DNA from: Adiantum capillus-veneris
Lineage: Eukaryota > Streptophyta > Polypodiopsida > Polypodiales > Pteridaceae
Direction of reading: 5' to 3'
Assembly: GCA_014529385.2 (NCBI GenBank)
Contig: CM043959.1
Coordinates: 54,750,253-54,814,252 of the forward strand
DNA length: 64,000 bases
Shown: positions 1-11,349 of the stretch, in pieces
How positions within the stretch are numbered: position 1 is the first letter of the stretch
Layout: every line of letters starts with the position of its first letter
Notes under the pieces: generated by a model
The model's input: the letters and a program-made list of their open reading frames with translations, nothing else
The model's database searches: none
Told to the model about the DNA's origin: nothing
Program-made: the position numbers and the translations under genes

Positions 1-484
1 GATCAACGAGGGAGCATGATTGCACAGGCTCTTGATACGTGTTTTCTTGTCTTCAGAGGGCTGCGCCCATTTAAAGTCTTCAGGGATCTTTCCTTTCCCC
101 TCTTGATGCACTACAAGCGTCGTGAAAGAGCCATGTGGAAGGGGCAATGTCTCCATAAGATCACCTAAAGTTCCCCCACTGAAGTAGGGGAATATCAGAA
201 ACCATGGCAACGTTACAGAGTGGGCAATACTCCTCACAATCCCTCTATGGTTGAGATCTACCGCACTTTCTGATGCAAAGCTTTTCCACTGATGCTTGGC
301 CTGTCCTTTGAACTCCTTTGCACAATAAGTATTCGTTGCAGGAAGGAAACTGATCCCTTTGATTTGAACTTGCCACCCTGTGCCATAAGCCCCTGACCCA
401 AGTTTCTTGATCTTCTTAATGGACTTATTTGGAATTCCCAGAGTCATACTACATTCAGAATTGTATATACTGCTCTCCAGGTGA
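1..484 (-). CDS. Protein kinase domain, N-lobe exon (partial, runs off left edge)
   Basis: One reading frame stays open from 484 to the window edge on the minus strand. It reads as the N-lobe of a protein kinase: a glycine loop (LGSGAYGTG), the ATP-lysine strand (CAKEFKG), an alphaC/beta4 stretch (LNHRGIVRSI) and a hinge-like segment (LIFPYFSGGTLGDLM). The catalytic loop and DFG motif would lie beyond position 1. The frame is preceded by a pyrimidine-rich tract ending in CAG at 487-485, a good splice acceptor, so I start the exon at 484. In the same frame a stop lies about 30 bases upstream, which also supports an intron there. The domain order is seen; serine/threonine kinase function is inferred from the family. 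The kinase subfamily is not recognised. This is the only non-transposon gene I can support in the window. Confidence 0.72.
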
Positions 485-688
485 CTGCAGAAGCAGTAGA
501 ACCCGATGTTCCCTCAATGGCAGCCTCCTCAATAAACGATTCTCCAACTTGGCTGCTCCCCATAACTCTAGTGATAGCCATTCGCACTTTCTTGCTTAGG
601 CCAAACTATGTGTCTATGTGGGATGCTCGCCTTGACCTCTCCTTTTCAGCTCTCCATCTCGTGTTCCAATGCTCTAGCTTACCATTGT

Positions 689-958
689 CTACTTCTTGAG
701 GGAATTCCCTTTCAAATCAGAGGCCACCTTGGGCAAATTGCCCACCCAACTGCTCAGTAATGAGATTATTGATTCGGTTGTTTTGTCTGGATATAACAAC
801 AACATTTTGCGGGAAATCTCACTGTATAATGATTGCAATCTAGACTCATCTGCAACAATTTACGCTATATCGTCGGGATCTAGTGCACTGACGATTGTAA
901 TCAACAATTGTCTAATTTTCTTTTTGAACTCTATCATTGAAGTAGCATAAGGATCCAT
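689..958 (-). pseudogene. Upstream coding segment of the kinase gene, helix-rich, with in-frame stop
   Basis: Minus-strand frame starting at the ATG at 958 (MDPYATSMIEF...). It runs about 90 codons to a TAG at 691-689, interrupted once by a TAA at 862-860. Both halves read as amphipathic helices (IRQLLITIVSALDPDDIA, then SRLQSLYSEISRKMLLL and ESIISLLSSWV). The 689-484 gap to the kinase exon would be an intron. The frame can be extended upstream to another ATG at 1063. A small all-helical N-terminal domain before a kinase is plausible, but I cannot name it; a death-fold-type bundle is only a guess. The internal stop may mean a pseudogene, a sequencing error, or that this segment is unrelated to the kinase. 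Confidence 0.4.
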
Positions 959-1064
959 TTTGCCTGCAATGGTATTATTGCAAACAACACATTGTGAAAT
1001 ATAACTATGTGCCACTGCATTTGGATCTTTTCTACGTGAAAGAAAAATTGCAGTATAGACCATA

Positions 1065-2060
1065 GATCTCGTACGCTTTTACAGTGACACACCTAATCGC
1101 AATTGCAACCATGTGCCAATGCCTCACCGTACAACAACTTACAAACAGATGCTCATATCATTCTAGCAGCAACACACCTAGTCGCAATTGCAACCATGTG
1201 TCGAAGCATGAATGACTGGGAGCAACATAAAACATAGTCACCCTACGCTTTTGCAATGACACACCTAGCGGCAATTGCAACCATGTGCCAGTGCATCCAC
1301 GCACGGTGACTTCTTTCAAACAGATGCTCCTGTCATTCTAGCAGCAACACACCTAGTCGCAATTGCAACCATGTGCCGAAGCATGAATGACTGGGAGCAA
1401 CATATAACATAGTCATCCTACGCTTTTGCAATGACACACCTAGTCGCAATTGCAACCATGTGCCAGTGCATCCACGCACGATGTCTTCTTTCAAGATTCA
1501 AGAATATGAAGCATTATGAAATTATTTGAGCACACATTCATGCATTAGATGCTACCGTCAATCTAGCAGCAACACACCTAGTCGCAATTGAAACCATGTG
1601 CCGAAGCATGAATGACGGGAAGCAACATAAAACATAGTCATCTTGCGTTTGTTCAATGACACACCTAGCCACAATTGCAACCATATGCCAGTGCATCCAC
1701 GCATGATTTCTTCTTTCAAACAGATGCTCCTGTCATTCTAGCCAGCAACACACCTAGTCGCATTTGCAACCATGTATTGAAGCATGAATGACTGGGAGAA
1801 ACATAAAACATAATCACCCTACGCTTTTGCAATGACACACCTAGCCGCAATTGCAACCATGTGCCAGTGCATCCACGCACGGTTACTTCTTTCAAACAAA
1901 TGCTCATGTCATTCTAGCAGCAACACACCTAGTCGCAATTGCAACCATGTGCCGAAGCATGAATGACTGGGAGCAATATAAAACATAATCATCGTACACT
2001 TTTGCAATGACACACCTAGCCGCAATTGCAACCATATTCCAGTGCATCCACGTACGATGA
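1065..2060. repeat. Tandem array, ~175-bp unit made of two ~88-bp half units
   Basis: The phrase CACACCTAGTCGCAATTGCA, or a close variant, recurs about every 88 bases. Alternate copies are followed by 'CGAAGCATGAATGACTGGGA' and by 'CAGTGCATCCACGCACG', giving a higher-order unit of about 175 bases. Landmark copies fall at about 1166, 1341, 1566, 1742 and 1917. The 1341-1566 step is about 50 bases longer because of an insertion near 1495-1550. No coding potential. The array sits just upstream of the kinase fragment. Confidence 0.9.
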
Positions 2061-2126
2061 TTTGATAAAAGAAATTTTATACCTTTAAGTTTTAACGCAA
2101 AAAACTCAAAAAAACATCAATAAAAT

Positions 2127-2393
2127 AAGGAAGGGATTAAAAAATTACTGCTACACTGCTTTGAGAATGTGAAAAGCTGCCAGAAAGTTTGGTGAAGAAG
2201 ACTTTTCAATGTACCTCTTTTGTGAAAAAGACAAGCACCGGCGTCGCCTTTATATAGCCACGGCGGGCCCGGCGGAGAAGTAGCTTTACCCGGCGGGCCT
2301 CGAGCCGGTCTCCAGGTCTCCATGGAGGTCTTTGTTATTTTGCATTTCTATTGTTATTAACCTGAAATTATAGTGTGATCACGTCATTTTGAA
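2127..2393 (-). repeat. Dispersed repeat X, copy 1 (TATA-bearing, MITE-like or LTR-like)
   Basis: About 270-bp segment whose reverse complement matches 40516-40842. Homology starts at AGGGATTTCAAAATGACG and ends at TTTTTAATCCCT in both copies, and the flanks differ. The ends look like short imperfect inverted repeats (AGGGATT / AATCCCT). Inside is a GC-rich stretch (GCCGGGCCCGCC) followed by a TATA box (GCTATATAAAGGCG), so it resembles a core promoter. It could be a short DNA transposon or a piece of an unrelated LTR. No target duplication is clear. Confidence 0.6.
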
Positions 2394-2529
2394 ATCCCTA
2401 CCTAGCATTTGTTGCGGCTTCGGTTGAGTGCTACACCATGAAGTGGGGTGATCCCCTCCTCAAGTATTGCATATCCTCAATTGAGGATGTCGTACATTTA
2501 TGTTGCTTGTAGCCTTGGTTTATTCTTCT
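2394..2529 (-). other. Tail of element G, non-coding
   Basis: Short stretch between the gag remnant and repeat X. On the minus strand it contains a purine-rich run (TTGAGGAGGGGATC) that could be a polypurine tract, but no LTR of element G follows it. No reading frame is convincing. Confidence 0.3.
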
Positions 2530-3699
2530 AATCACCCCCTCAACCACTTGATCAATGATTGGTTCCAAACGAGTTTGAACATCTTGCTTTGTGGTGGGTT
2601 TGCTCTTTGGAGAAAAGCACTACTAGTCGTGTTGTCTGTATCTTCAGTCACCTCTCCATAGGCCTTGCAATTGTCGACTAGATACAGAGCTTCTCTAGTG
2701 ACTTGCTCAAACGTCGTGCATCCTTTTAAATGCAGGTCCTTTTTGAGAGTTTCATTCCTCAAGCCCTCTATGATAATCTCTCATCTTGCGGTAGCTCTCT
2801 CACAGGACATCTCTCAATGTATTGTTTGAAGCGAAGCAAAGCTTCCTTCACTCTTTAGTTTGCTTTTTGTATGAAAGCATAGATTTGGGACACTGTGCTA
2901 TGTTTGATTCCCCTTTTTGAGAATTACTCTACAAACTCTTGTAAGAGTTGTGCTATGTTTGGAAAATCATCTCTATTTAGTGGTTGGAACCAAATCAAAG
3001 TTGTCCTTCTAATGTCAACCCAAATCCCTCATACTGAGTATGGAAATCTGCAATCTGTTCAGCCCTCAAAACTTTTTTAAAGAGTGAGACATGAGCATAT
3101 GGATCCCCTGACCCATCGTATTTTGTCTTGACACATTGAGCCACTTGATATGGTCTTAATCATTGTGATTCAGTCATCAATTTAACCAATTCATGGTCTG
3201 TTGGAAAAACGTCTCTTGCTCTCTCCTCTCGTCTTGGAGAGAATCCTGGCAGAATCCTCTGTGAAGTGTACTCTGGCATCATTTCTGGCTGAAAGTAAGT
3301 AGGGATCGGAGTACCCTTGTACGTGCATCGTTCTAAGTCAATTGGATTGACAAGTTGGTACTCACCTCCATACTTATCTACCATCAAAACTTGCACTCCA
3401 TTGGCATCTGTGTACGTGAATGCCTAGATGTTTTTATGGGTGGTCAACTCTCCAGCATTAGGTTCTACACATCTGTAGAAGATGTATGGATCCCCGTTTG
3501 TGAGTCTATATAACCCCTCATGAGTGTAATCTATAAGCACTCTCCTGGATTCATTGGCTTTGATGAATCTCACGTTTGGTTTGTCGATTAGAGGATGTCT
3601 CTCCTCTAGGTATTCTCCCAATCCCCCTGTTGAAAGCATTGCAGCGTTTTTCATGTCTTTGGGTGGAGTAGAAAACCCTGATGGTGAATGATTTATCAT
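2530..3699 (-). pseudogene. Element G gag (Ty3/gypsy), broken
   Basis: Minus-strand gag remnant. From the ATG at 3699 one frame runs through a TAG at 3426-3424 and another near 3157 to about 3000. It then shifts frame and continues, with further stops, to about 2530. The retrotransposon gag core is recognisable (YDGSGDPYAHVSLFKKVL, later LIWFQPLNRDDF), which is the usual pattern of plant gypsy capsid proteins. An upstream conserved block (EANESRRVLIDYTHEG-like, near 3550) belongs to the N-terminal part. Gag would form the particle that packages the RNA. No zinc knuckle, protease or polymerase follows; repeat X cuts the element off. Non-functional. Confidence 0.7.
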
Positions 3700-3721
3700 G
3701 ATTAAGGATCATTCAAATCTC

Positions 3722-6491
3722 TCAAGATTGTCCCTGACAAGCCCACTTTGGCTTAGTGCAACTTATCCCTTTTTGCTCCTGATAAGGTCTCTCAAAAGTC
3801 AAAAATTTGTGACTTTTTGGTCTCTGGAAACTGGTCTTGGGGTACCCTAAAAGTTTGGAATTAGGAAACCTGGAAAAATGCAGCTTTCTTCCTAGCCCGC
3901 AAGCTTTCTTCCTAGCTATACCTGACTCAATTTGGAGTTGTCTATCAAAAGTTAGAGCAATTTTAGTGAACTGTACTTGAAACAGCACTCAAAACATTCT
4001 CAAGACCAGAAAACAGAAACTTTGGCTTGTTTCTTGGTCTCTAGAGGTATTTTCAGCTCAAACTTGAGATTTGGGATGTACTCAAGTATGGCTATAAGAT
4101 CACCAACTCAGATACCCCCACTATGTTGAGAGGTACATGGATCGCGATCCATGTTCAACCACATCTTTTTCCAAACTTTCCCAAATTTTAATTGTGTGTA
4201 GACAAGGTCATGTGCATGCTATATACAAATTTTCATCAGATTCTGTGGTGGAGGTACATGGATCGTGATCCATGTTCAACCACATCTGGACTTATCCTCT
4301 TAGGAGTTTGTTCCTAACTATGTCCACAAGCTAAATCTCAAATCTTTTTGGATTTGGATTTGGTTTGACAGGTCAAATAGCCAATACTAGGTTTGCAAAG
4401 CGGTTTTCAGTTTGTCACCTATTTTGCTCCCTTTTGACCCAAATTTGCTCAATTTTTCCAAAACTGGACATGGGGATATGTTTTCTTGTGTAAGCACTAC
4501 TGATCTGGAAAGTTTCGGGTCAAGCTGTCACTATGGGTACATGGATCACGATCCATGTTTGGAGCCCAAATCGACTTCTCTTGGTATCATCAGATTCACC
4601 ATGCTTAGGAGACCCTATGGTCTCAAAATTTTTGAAAATGAACCTCTGGATTGAAAGTTAGGTTAGTTCTGGCACTTGCACAGAGTACTTTGCAGTTTTG
4701 GGCTTTTGGATAGGTTTTTGGTATCCAAAATTCAGTTTTGAAAAGACCAATAGATTCCTTGTGATGTCCTCTAGCTATAATGCAAATATGGTATCAGTCT
4801 GTGACAAAGGAAGATGGATCGCGTTCCATGTACCTTTGTGTCAGAATGTACTGAAACTTGGCACACGGCTTCCCCTTGGTCCACTGATCCTGCTATATGG
4901 TTTTTGTGTGATTTGGACTTGTTTAGGTCAGGCAAAGTCAATTCACAGGTCTGTTTTAGGGTTTCCACCTTGAACAGTTTTTGGCTCTTTTCACCCACTT
5001 TTTGAACCTTTTTGACAAAATTTCTTTGGGAACTTTTGTTCACAATGATCTCTGTTATAGGTTGAAAAAGTTTCTGTCCAAAAATTTCCCATAGGTACAT
5101 GGATCGCGATCCATGTTCCACCACTTTTGGATCTGAAAATTTGGTGTGCTAATATCTTGTGATGTTTGTAGCTTGCTCCACAAATCTTTCTGAATTTGGA
5201 TCAGTTTTGCCCAACCAAAACTGACTTCTACAGTCTGCTGCGATAGTTTTGACAATGTTGTGTTTTTTGCTCTTTTGACCACTTTTTGAAACTTTTTTGC
5301 ATATGGTTCCTTTGGGAAAAGTGTTTATCTTTGTGTCAGCTATCCACACCACTGCTCAAATCTCAGCCAATTTTTTTTCAAAATCCATGTTTGACCACAT
5401 TTTGACATGAAACTTGGTCAGCTTGAAGTCTATGTTATGGTGATACTCTTCCCCAAATCTTTTTCAATTTAGCCAACTTTTTTATAATCAAAAGTGAGTT
5501 TTTGTGTCTGCCTTGCGATTTTTGACTAGTTTCTGTATTTGGCTATTTTGACCAACGTTTTTTCAATTTTTTGACATGGTCCCTTTTGGCAAAGTTGTTT
5601 CAAATGATATCAGTGATGTACTTGTCAAATATCAACCCCAAATGTCAAAAAGGTACAAACATGGATCGCGATCCATGTTTGGCAGCATTTTTTCATGAAT
5701 TTTGTTATGTTGGTTCTTTATACCCTGTAGAAGCCAACTCTCACCCCTTTTTGAATTTGGATCCCAAAATCTCAAGATTTGCTCAATTTTATGTCTGCAA
5801 TGCCTGTTTTACTGTTTTTGGCCTAACAGCCAATTCTGATGTGATTTTTGAGTTTTTCTTTCAAGCAAACTTGATCAGAGCAGTTTCCCAATAATGCTCA
5901 TTGTAACTGGTCACTTTTCACCAAAAATGACTTTTTGGAGTACATGGATCACGATCCATGTTCCTCCACAGATTCTGGCCAAACTTTCTAGATTGCTTCT
6001 AGAGAGTATGCGGATGCCTTTGATCCATAAATTTTTGAATTTGGATCATTTTTTAGGTCTCTACCATCAAATTTTTAGAATTTTAGAGTTATGGTCATTT
6101 TTGCCAAAATATGGTTTTCACCCTTTTTTCCCTCAATCTTTTAGCCCAAATTTGATGCTTGTAGCTTCTACTTACCCTACTCCTAAGTACTGAAATGAAA
6201 CATGAAACAAAAACAAACAAAACGGTAAAAAATAAAGTCGAAACGAAAAATGGAACAGCACTTTGAAAGTAATGAGAAAATCGAAGAATGAAATGCTTTT
6301 GGCTATCTCACTTACAACCCTCTTTACTTCTCAAGAATAGATCTAGCAAGTCCTCGACTTCTAGACTCTATCAAGCACTAAACCCGGTGTCTAGTTGCTT
6401 CACTGCTAAAGTGTAAATGGAATGGAGAGACAAATCCTCAAAAAAGAACGCTCTAAATACGCACTAGGTCACTCACCATCTAAGTATCATA
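3722..6491 (-). other. Element G untranslated leader
   Basis: About 2.8 kb between the primer-binding site and gag of element G, transcribed on the minus strand. Reading frames here are short and contradictory on both strands, and I support none. Its main content is the palindrome-bearing tandem array listed separately. Unusually long leaders occur in some plant gypsy lineages with Asp-type primer sites. Confidence 0.5.
4120..5970. repeat. ~281-bp degenerate tandem array with a conserved 20-bp palindrome
   Basis: The perfect palindrome ACATGGATCGCGATCCATGT or a near variant has its core (ATCGCGAT) at 4141, 4262, 4545, 4818, 5103, 5665 and 5948. A surviving half site (ATCCATGT) lies at 5383. 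Apart from the first, short step (121), spacing is 273-288 bases. The sequence between palindromes is strongly diverged but keeps shared phrases, e.g. 'CCTTTGGGAAAAG' near 5310, with a relative near 5580. The palindrome is thus far better conserved than the rest of the unit. Core variants are ATCGTGAT and ATCACGAT. Confidence 0.85.
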
Positions 6492-6509
6492 TCCCCGTCA
6501 GCGGCGCCA
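6492..6509 (-). promoter_or_regulatory. Primer-binding site of element G (Asp-type)
   Basis: Minus strand reads TGGCGCCGCTGACGGGGA one base after the LTR end (CGCTAACA). This closely resembles the TGGCGCCGTTGC... site that plant gypsy elements use with a tRNA-Asp-like primer. It fixes the strand of element G. Confidence 0.75.
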
Positions 6510-6510
6510 T

Positions 6511-7415
6511 TGTTAGCGGGTCGTCGCGATGGACGTTTGCAGCATAGCTTTCTGGCACTAACATAATGTCAATACTCAGGGAAAGTGACTCGGATGGGGC
6601 ACGGAGACTCTATGAGATCGTCAATCTCACAAAGTGAACATTAACAAGCAAACACACTAGCTCAACAAGCAAACCAACACTCAAAGATCAAGGAAATCTG
6701 CCTATGTTCTTTCTCACAGCTCTAGGTCATCACACCACTTCGGCACTCGAACGGACTCGAAATGCAACGAAACTTTAGGAGGAGGTCTAGGACACCTAGG
6801 GGCACTATACTAGCAAGTCTGCTCACAATCCGACAAGGTACCAATATCATGATACATCATGAAAAAGGTCCTAAAAACTGCAACAGAACATGCCAAAAAT
6901 GTCATCCTATGGTCTAAGAACACTCTCCTATGGTCAAAACGACTAAAAACAGTGATTTAAGCACTCAAATCTGCAATTATAGCTCACAGGCGTGTAGTCG
7001 CGAACCATAGCAAAACTGACAATGCTTACACTTAAATTAAAGAGCAAAGAGAGAGTAACACAATGCAACTTTCGTATTTGAAAACTGATTACCCATTCAT
7101 TAGTTGCGTCGATTAAAAATTTGAGCACCTCGTAGCTTGAGCGTACATTTTTTGAGCTCCCTTCTTCTTCTAAAAATAAGCGTTCTTTCACAGTAAGGTT
7201 ATTGACAGTTATACCTAGGGCATTCTAAATGGCAAGTGGCCGGCTCACACGGACCTTTACAAATAACATGACAAAATTACAACTCAGGGATTGACTGTTA
7301 CTCTAGAATTGGGATTTACACAGAGTATTACTACACTAGCTCGGAAAACTAATAGAGTACAAATGTAGTGTTCGGCTTCGTGTCCAACCAGTTGGGCGTC
7401 CGTTTGATCTGTCAT
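6511..7415 (-). repeat. 5' LTR of element G (upper end uncertain)
   Basis: The plus strand begins TGTTAGCGGG at 6511, so the minus-strand LTR ends ...CCGCTAACA next to the primer site. The other LTR edge is not marked by a second copy. It must lie at or before about 7415, where H1 gag homology starts. Nothing coding is convincing in 6511-7415. Confidence 0.5.
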
Positions 7416-7424
7416 CCAAACAAA

Positions 7425-9019
7425 TTTCAATACCTGTGGGAGGTATGGTCATCAAGCCAAGGATTGCATAGTATTTAAGTGCATGATGTCCAATAGACCA
7501 ATCTTAGCATGGACGAACACACCTCTTGAACAAATGTCACAACACATGGTCCCTAGGGCCCAAAATGTTGTTCACAGAACACCCTTACCACCTCCAATGC
7601 TAGGACCACAACTACCACATCCGAGAATCACTTCTGTGAATCAAGTGGGTTGTGAGTCATCTATTGCTTGTTTGGAAGGCTGTGAGGAAGATATAGATCC
7701 TAATATTGCCTATGGGATTGATGCACTTAAAGAAACCACAATACTACATGGAGGACTATTGGGGACAAGTCAAACATGTCTATCAAGTAGCTGCTCTTGC
7801 AGTAAGATACCAAAATATCAATTACACTACCAAGAGACCACCTCTTCAATGCTATGAGTGTGGGGGTCCACATCGTGTAGCCGAGTGTCCTATTAGGCTA
7901 CAAAAGAATGCTACATTAATGCAAACCAATCAAGTGAGCACTTCTACAATGCCGATACTTATGTGTAATTGATGTGGCATATATCATTTGATTGCCCAAT
8001 GTTAGGATAATCCAAATGTGCTAAAGATTACGCCATTAAACTTGATTGAGGTTACCAAGGAGCCAACACAAAGTACGCATGTGGTACCAGTAAATGTACT
8101 CACATGATCGATGCTCCAAAAACAAAATTATATTCTTGAAGAAAGAGACACGGAATCAATTGCCCAATCTCAGAAGAAGAAGAAAACATGAAGGAAGAGA
8201 TCGCAAAAAGCAGCGAAGTCAGACCCCAGTTCAAAGACCAACATAGGGGCTGGTGACGACCCCGTATATATGAACAATGCTGAAGAGGATTCTGAGTCAA
8301 GTGAAACCATGGAGACCAAAACAACCACTAGGAAAGAAATCAACAAGGAAGATCGTCATGAGCCACAATGGCCAGGACCTAAGAAGAAGATGGTAACTTA
8401 CCCAAACCCTACAGAGGAGATCAAGCGAGCCAAGCAATTAAGGATTTTGGTAGAAGAGACCCAAAGGGATCTAGAGCCAGCACCTGGGCAGATCCAGATT
8501 ATCGACACACTGTTCCCTACGCAAAAGAAACCTCACAAAGTCCATAGACCACTAGCCATACCTAGTGTCATTAAGGAAGAAAGCGACTTAAAGTCATGGG
8601 AAAATGGGCGTACTCACTTCCTGTTGGAAAGAATGACTACAAAGGGACTACCTGATCCTATCAAAGAAATGGAGATCCCATCTTCCCCATGTCAAGGGAC
8701 TGAATCCCGAAAGGTGCCGTTAAATATTGCCAAATCGATGGATTTCATGGCTTCAGCAGTTAGAACCGCCATCATGTCCAAACTATAAGGAGATCCCAAG
8801 CTATTCTTAGCTCTTCAAGATTTCCTCAATGGAGAACTGAAAGTCGGGCTACCACAATTTGCACAGATGGATGGAGCTAGGAAGATGCCAATAGAGGAGG
8901 AACACTTAGATCCCCAACCCAACCTGGATGAGAACTCTGTTGTAGAAATACATATTAACAAGTTGGGACAATACTTTGAAGGCGATGAATCCAATGTGAC
9001 CATACCAATCACTACCTAG
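7425..9019 (+). pseudogene. Element H1 gag, C-terminal part with zinc knuckles (5' truncated, broken)
   Basis: The frame enters in the middle of a CCHC knuckle (CGRYGHQAKDC from 7435; the first Cys is lost at the truncation). It continues to about 7857, shifts to a second knuckle (CYECGGPHRVAEC from 7850), then passes a degenerate third one with stops. A charged linker (8270-8788) leads into the protease. The minus-strand copies in AB (15.4-18.1 kb) and C (36-38 kb) are close homologues and show that the gag core is missing here. At least four stops and two frameshifts. Role by family: RNA-binding nucleocapsid. The left junction at about 7415-7425 abuts the LTR of element G. Confidence 0.7.
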
Positions 9020-9028
9020 GGATTAACT

Positions 9029-9634
9029 GTGAAGGAAATCCTTGATGGTGGCGTTGGGGTTAGCATTGTGACAAAAGATAGTTGGGAGACTATGGAAAGA
9101 CCTCACCTTGGGACCACAAACATTGTAGTAAAGATGGCCAATGGGACTATTGTTAAATCTATTGGGATGCTAGAAGATCTCAAGGTCAAGATTTTTGGAC
9201 ACAAAATAAGGAATACCTTCATTATTATGGATTTCTCCAAGCACACTATGTCATCTGAGATGATCTTAGGACGTCCTTTCATAAGGGAAGAAAAAATGGT
9301 GCATGACTGGTCTAAAAACCATGTCTACTTGCAGTTCCAAGATTTTGTCATTCGAGTGGATCTTGTAACTGGTCAAGCACATCCTCTAGGAAACAGATTT
9401 ATAATTGATCATAGATCTGAAAACACAGCTCACTCCGCCCCATTGCAGTATTGTTACACATGTAAAATGGACACTGATGTTGGGAAAGATCCTTATATGG
9501 ATGTTCTACTTGGGATGGCTGAGTCTGATAATGTGGCTTGGGTCCACCTAGAAGCAACCATAGACACTTGGGGAAATAGGGAGACGACCTGGGTAACACC
9601 TGAGGGGATGAAATGCCACAATTCGTACCCTTAA
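9029..9634 (+). pseudogene. Element H1 retropepsin-like protease
   Basis: About 200 codons. The aspartic-protease motif is ILDGGVGVSIV near 9038; AB has ILDGGAGVSIV, so here the usual A is V. The conserved C-terminal signature is ILGRPFIREEKMVHDW near 9270. The enzyme would cut the Gag-Pol precursor. The frame is open for this domain but is separated from gag by a TAG near 9018 and from RT by frameshifts near 9610. Minus-strand homologues occur in AB (15.4-16.4 kb) and C (36.2-36.4 kb). Confidence 0.75.
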
Positions 9635-10301
9635 ATATGATAGAAGAAATGCATATAGCTTTTGATGACCTACAAGATGAAGGCTTGACTGACTTTGGAA
9701 GCATTAACGTCTCACAAGACTATAGCCCACACGAATTGGAGTCAGAATCATCAATTGAAATTGACTCTAAGGACAAAGACTTTGAGTTAAATCTTAATGA
9801 AAATATGGGCACAAACCATTCAGGGCCCAGTGGTACCCTAGATGACAAACTACCCAGAGGATCAGGAGACACAAGTAGCAATTCATCTAGTTACTCTTCA
9901 CTAGAGATCGGCCGTAGTTAAAAAATAGACAAGAAGAGTAAGAGATATAAGATGCCACGATATCGAGCAAATGTGCGTGCTCGAATAAATGAAAAGAAAT
10001 CTATCATAGAATGGCTTAATTATATAGGGGCATGTGATGCTCATCAAAAGTTGGTAGGTAACTGGGGTAAATACCTTTAAAGCATTATGTGGTGTAGTCC
10101 ACAACCCATTGACATCACACAGCTAGAGGCCACAGAGAAGCCAAAGTTGAGCCGTATCGTAACGAGACAACAAAATCGAGAGTTAGCTCAACAACAAAAG
10201 GAAGCGAAAGAGGAATCACAGTCCATAGAACAAAAGACCCCACACACTTACACCCTGCACCTGAACATTTCAAATCCTACACCATAGAGGAACGTAAGGT
10301 T
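9613..10301 (+). pseudogene. Element H1 protease-RT linker
   Basis: Acidic, low-complexity frame 9613-9921 (repeated E/D/S), then a basic, glutamine-rich frame 10087-10287. They continue the H1 polyprotein after a frameshift. No domain is recognisable. The start (MIEEMHIAFDD) matches the point where AB and C jump directly to the 3' ORF, so this marks the left edge of the deletion that created those elements. Confidence 0.55.
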
Positions 10302-11349
10302 TTGTATACAAAGGCACAGAGAACACCTACCAATGGAAGTAATGGAGTCTATGATGGTCCAGCAGTAGTTAAGGAAATAGAGTTACCAAACCCAGGAGAA
10401 GAGTCCAAACCTGTTTTTATTGCCCAAGATCTCACAGAGACTGAGGAGTATGTACTTAAAGAACTTCTCAAGGAATTCAAGGATATATTTGCTTGGACAT
10501 ATCATGATATGAAAGGTGTTCCACCTTCCATGGTGCAACACACAATCCCCATGAATAGCATGGCTAAACCAATCGAGCCACAACCCTACCCAATGAATCC
10601 TAAGTTTGCAAAAATTGTTCAAGAAGAGATTGAAAAGCTTGTCAAATGCGGATTCATATACCCTATTGAGCACTCAGAAAGGGTGTCTCCAATAGTGATT
10701 GTGCCAAAAAAGAATGGGAAAGTCAAAGTGTGCATGGATCTCAAGAAGGTCAATGCCGCCACTAAGATGGACCATTACCCCTTGTTATATCCAGAACATG
10801 TTGCAGGAAAGGAAGCTTATAGCTTTTTAGATGGGTACTCTAGATACAATCAAACCACAATTGCACTAGAGGACCAAGCTAAAACGGCTTTTATAACCAA
10901 ATTTGGAGTGTTCGCATTTTGTGTTATGGCCTTTGGCTTAACCAATGCTCCTGCTACCTTACAAAGATTAATAAACACTGCTTTTAGAGAATATTTGAAA
11001 GAGTTTTGTGAAGCTTTCTTAGATGACCTTTGTGTTTATTTTCTTGGAAAGAACATCTATCATGTTTACGAAAAGTGTTTGAGAAGTGTAGATTGTATCG
11101 CATCTCCTTGAACCCTTTTAAATGCCAATTTTGGGTTAAACATGGAGTCATTTTAGGGCATATAGTGTCCAAAAATGGGATTTCCACACATGAGAGCAAA
11201 ATTAAAGCCATCGCTGAATTACCACAACCTACAAAGTATAAAGGAGTTCAAAGGTTTATGGGCCAAGTTGGTTATTACCGGCGGTTTATTTTAAAATTTT
11301 CCGAGATAGCTCATCCTTTGTACAAGCTTCTTATTGAGTTCCACTAGAC
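10302..11349 (+). pseudogene. Element H1 reverse transcriptase
   Basis: Ty3/gypsy RT in two overlapping frames, 10302-11111 and 11030-11347, with a frameshift near 11040. Visible motifs in order: FAWTYHDMKGV, VIVPKKNGKVKVCMDLKKVN, YSFLDGYSRYNQ, VMAFGLTNAPATLQRL, the catalytic FLDDL near 11020, then LNPFKCQFWVKHGVILGHIV and the thumb (FMGQVGYYRRFI). Length and order are normal for the family. It would copy element RNA into DNA. The frameshift right after the catalytic DD pair makes it inactive as written. Confidence 0.9.

Noticed and set aside
481-950. Plus-strand frames opposite the kinase fragment
   Set aside because: They lie opposite the supported minus-strand frame and its intron and have no domain.
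1065-2060. CRISPR-like regular repeats
   Set aside because: Units are contiguous 88/175-bp tandem copies with no unique spacers, in a plant genome.
4412-6193. Several 60-120 codon frames over the palindromic array on both strands
   Set aside because: Overlapping, opposite in strand and tied to the repeat period; typical of tandem arrays without coding role.
6943-7191. 82-codon minus-strand frame in the G LTR
   Set aside because: No domain; inside a sequence assigned as LTR.
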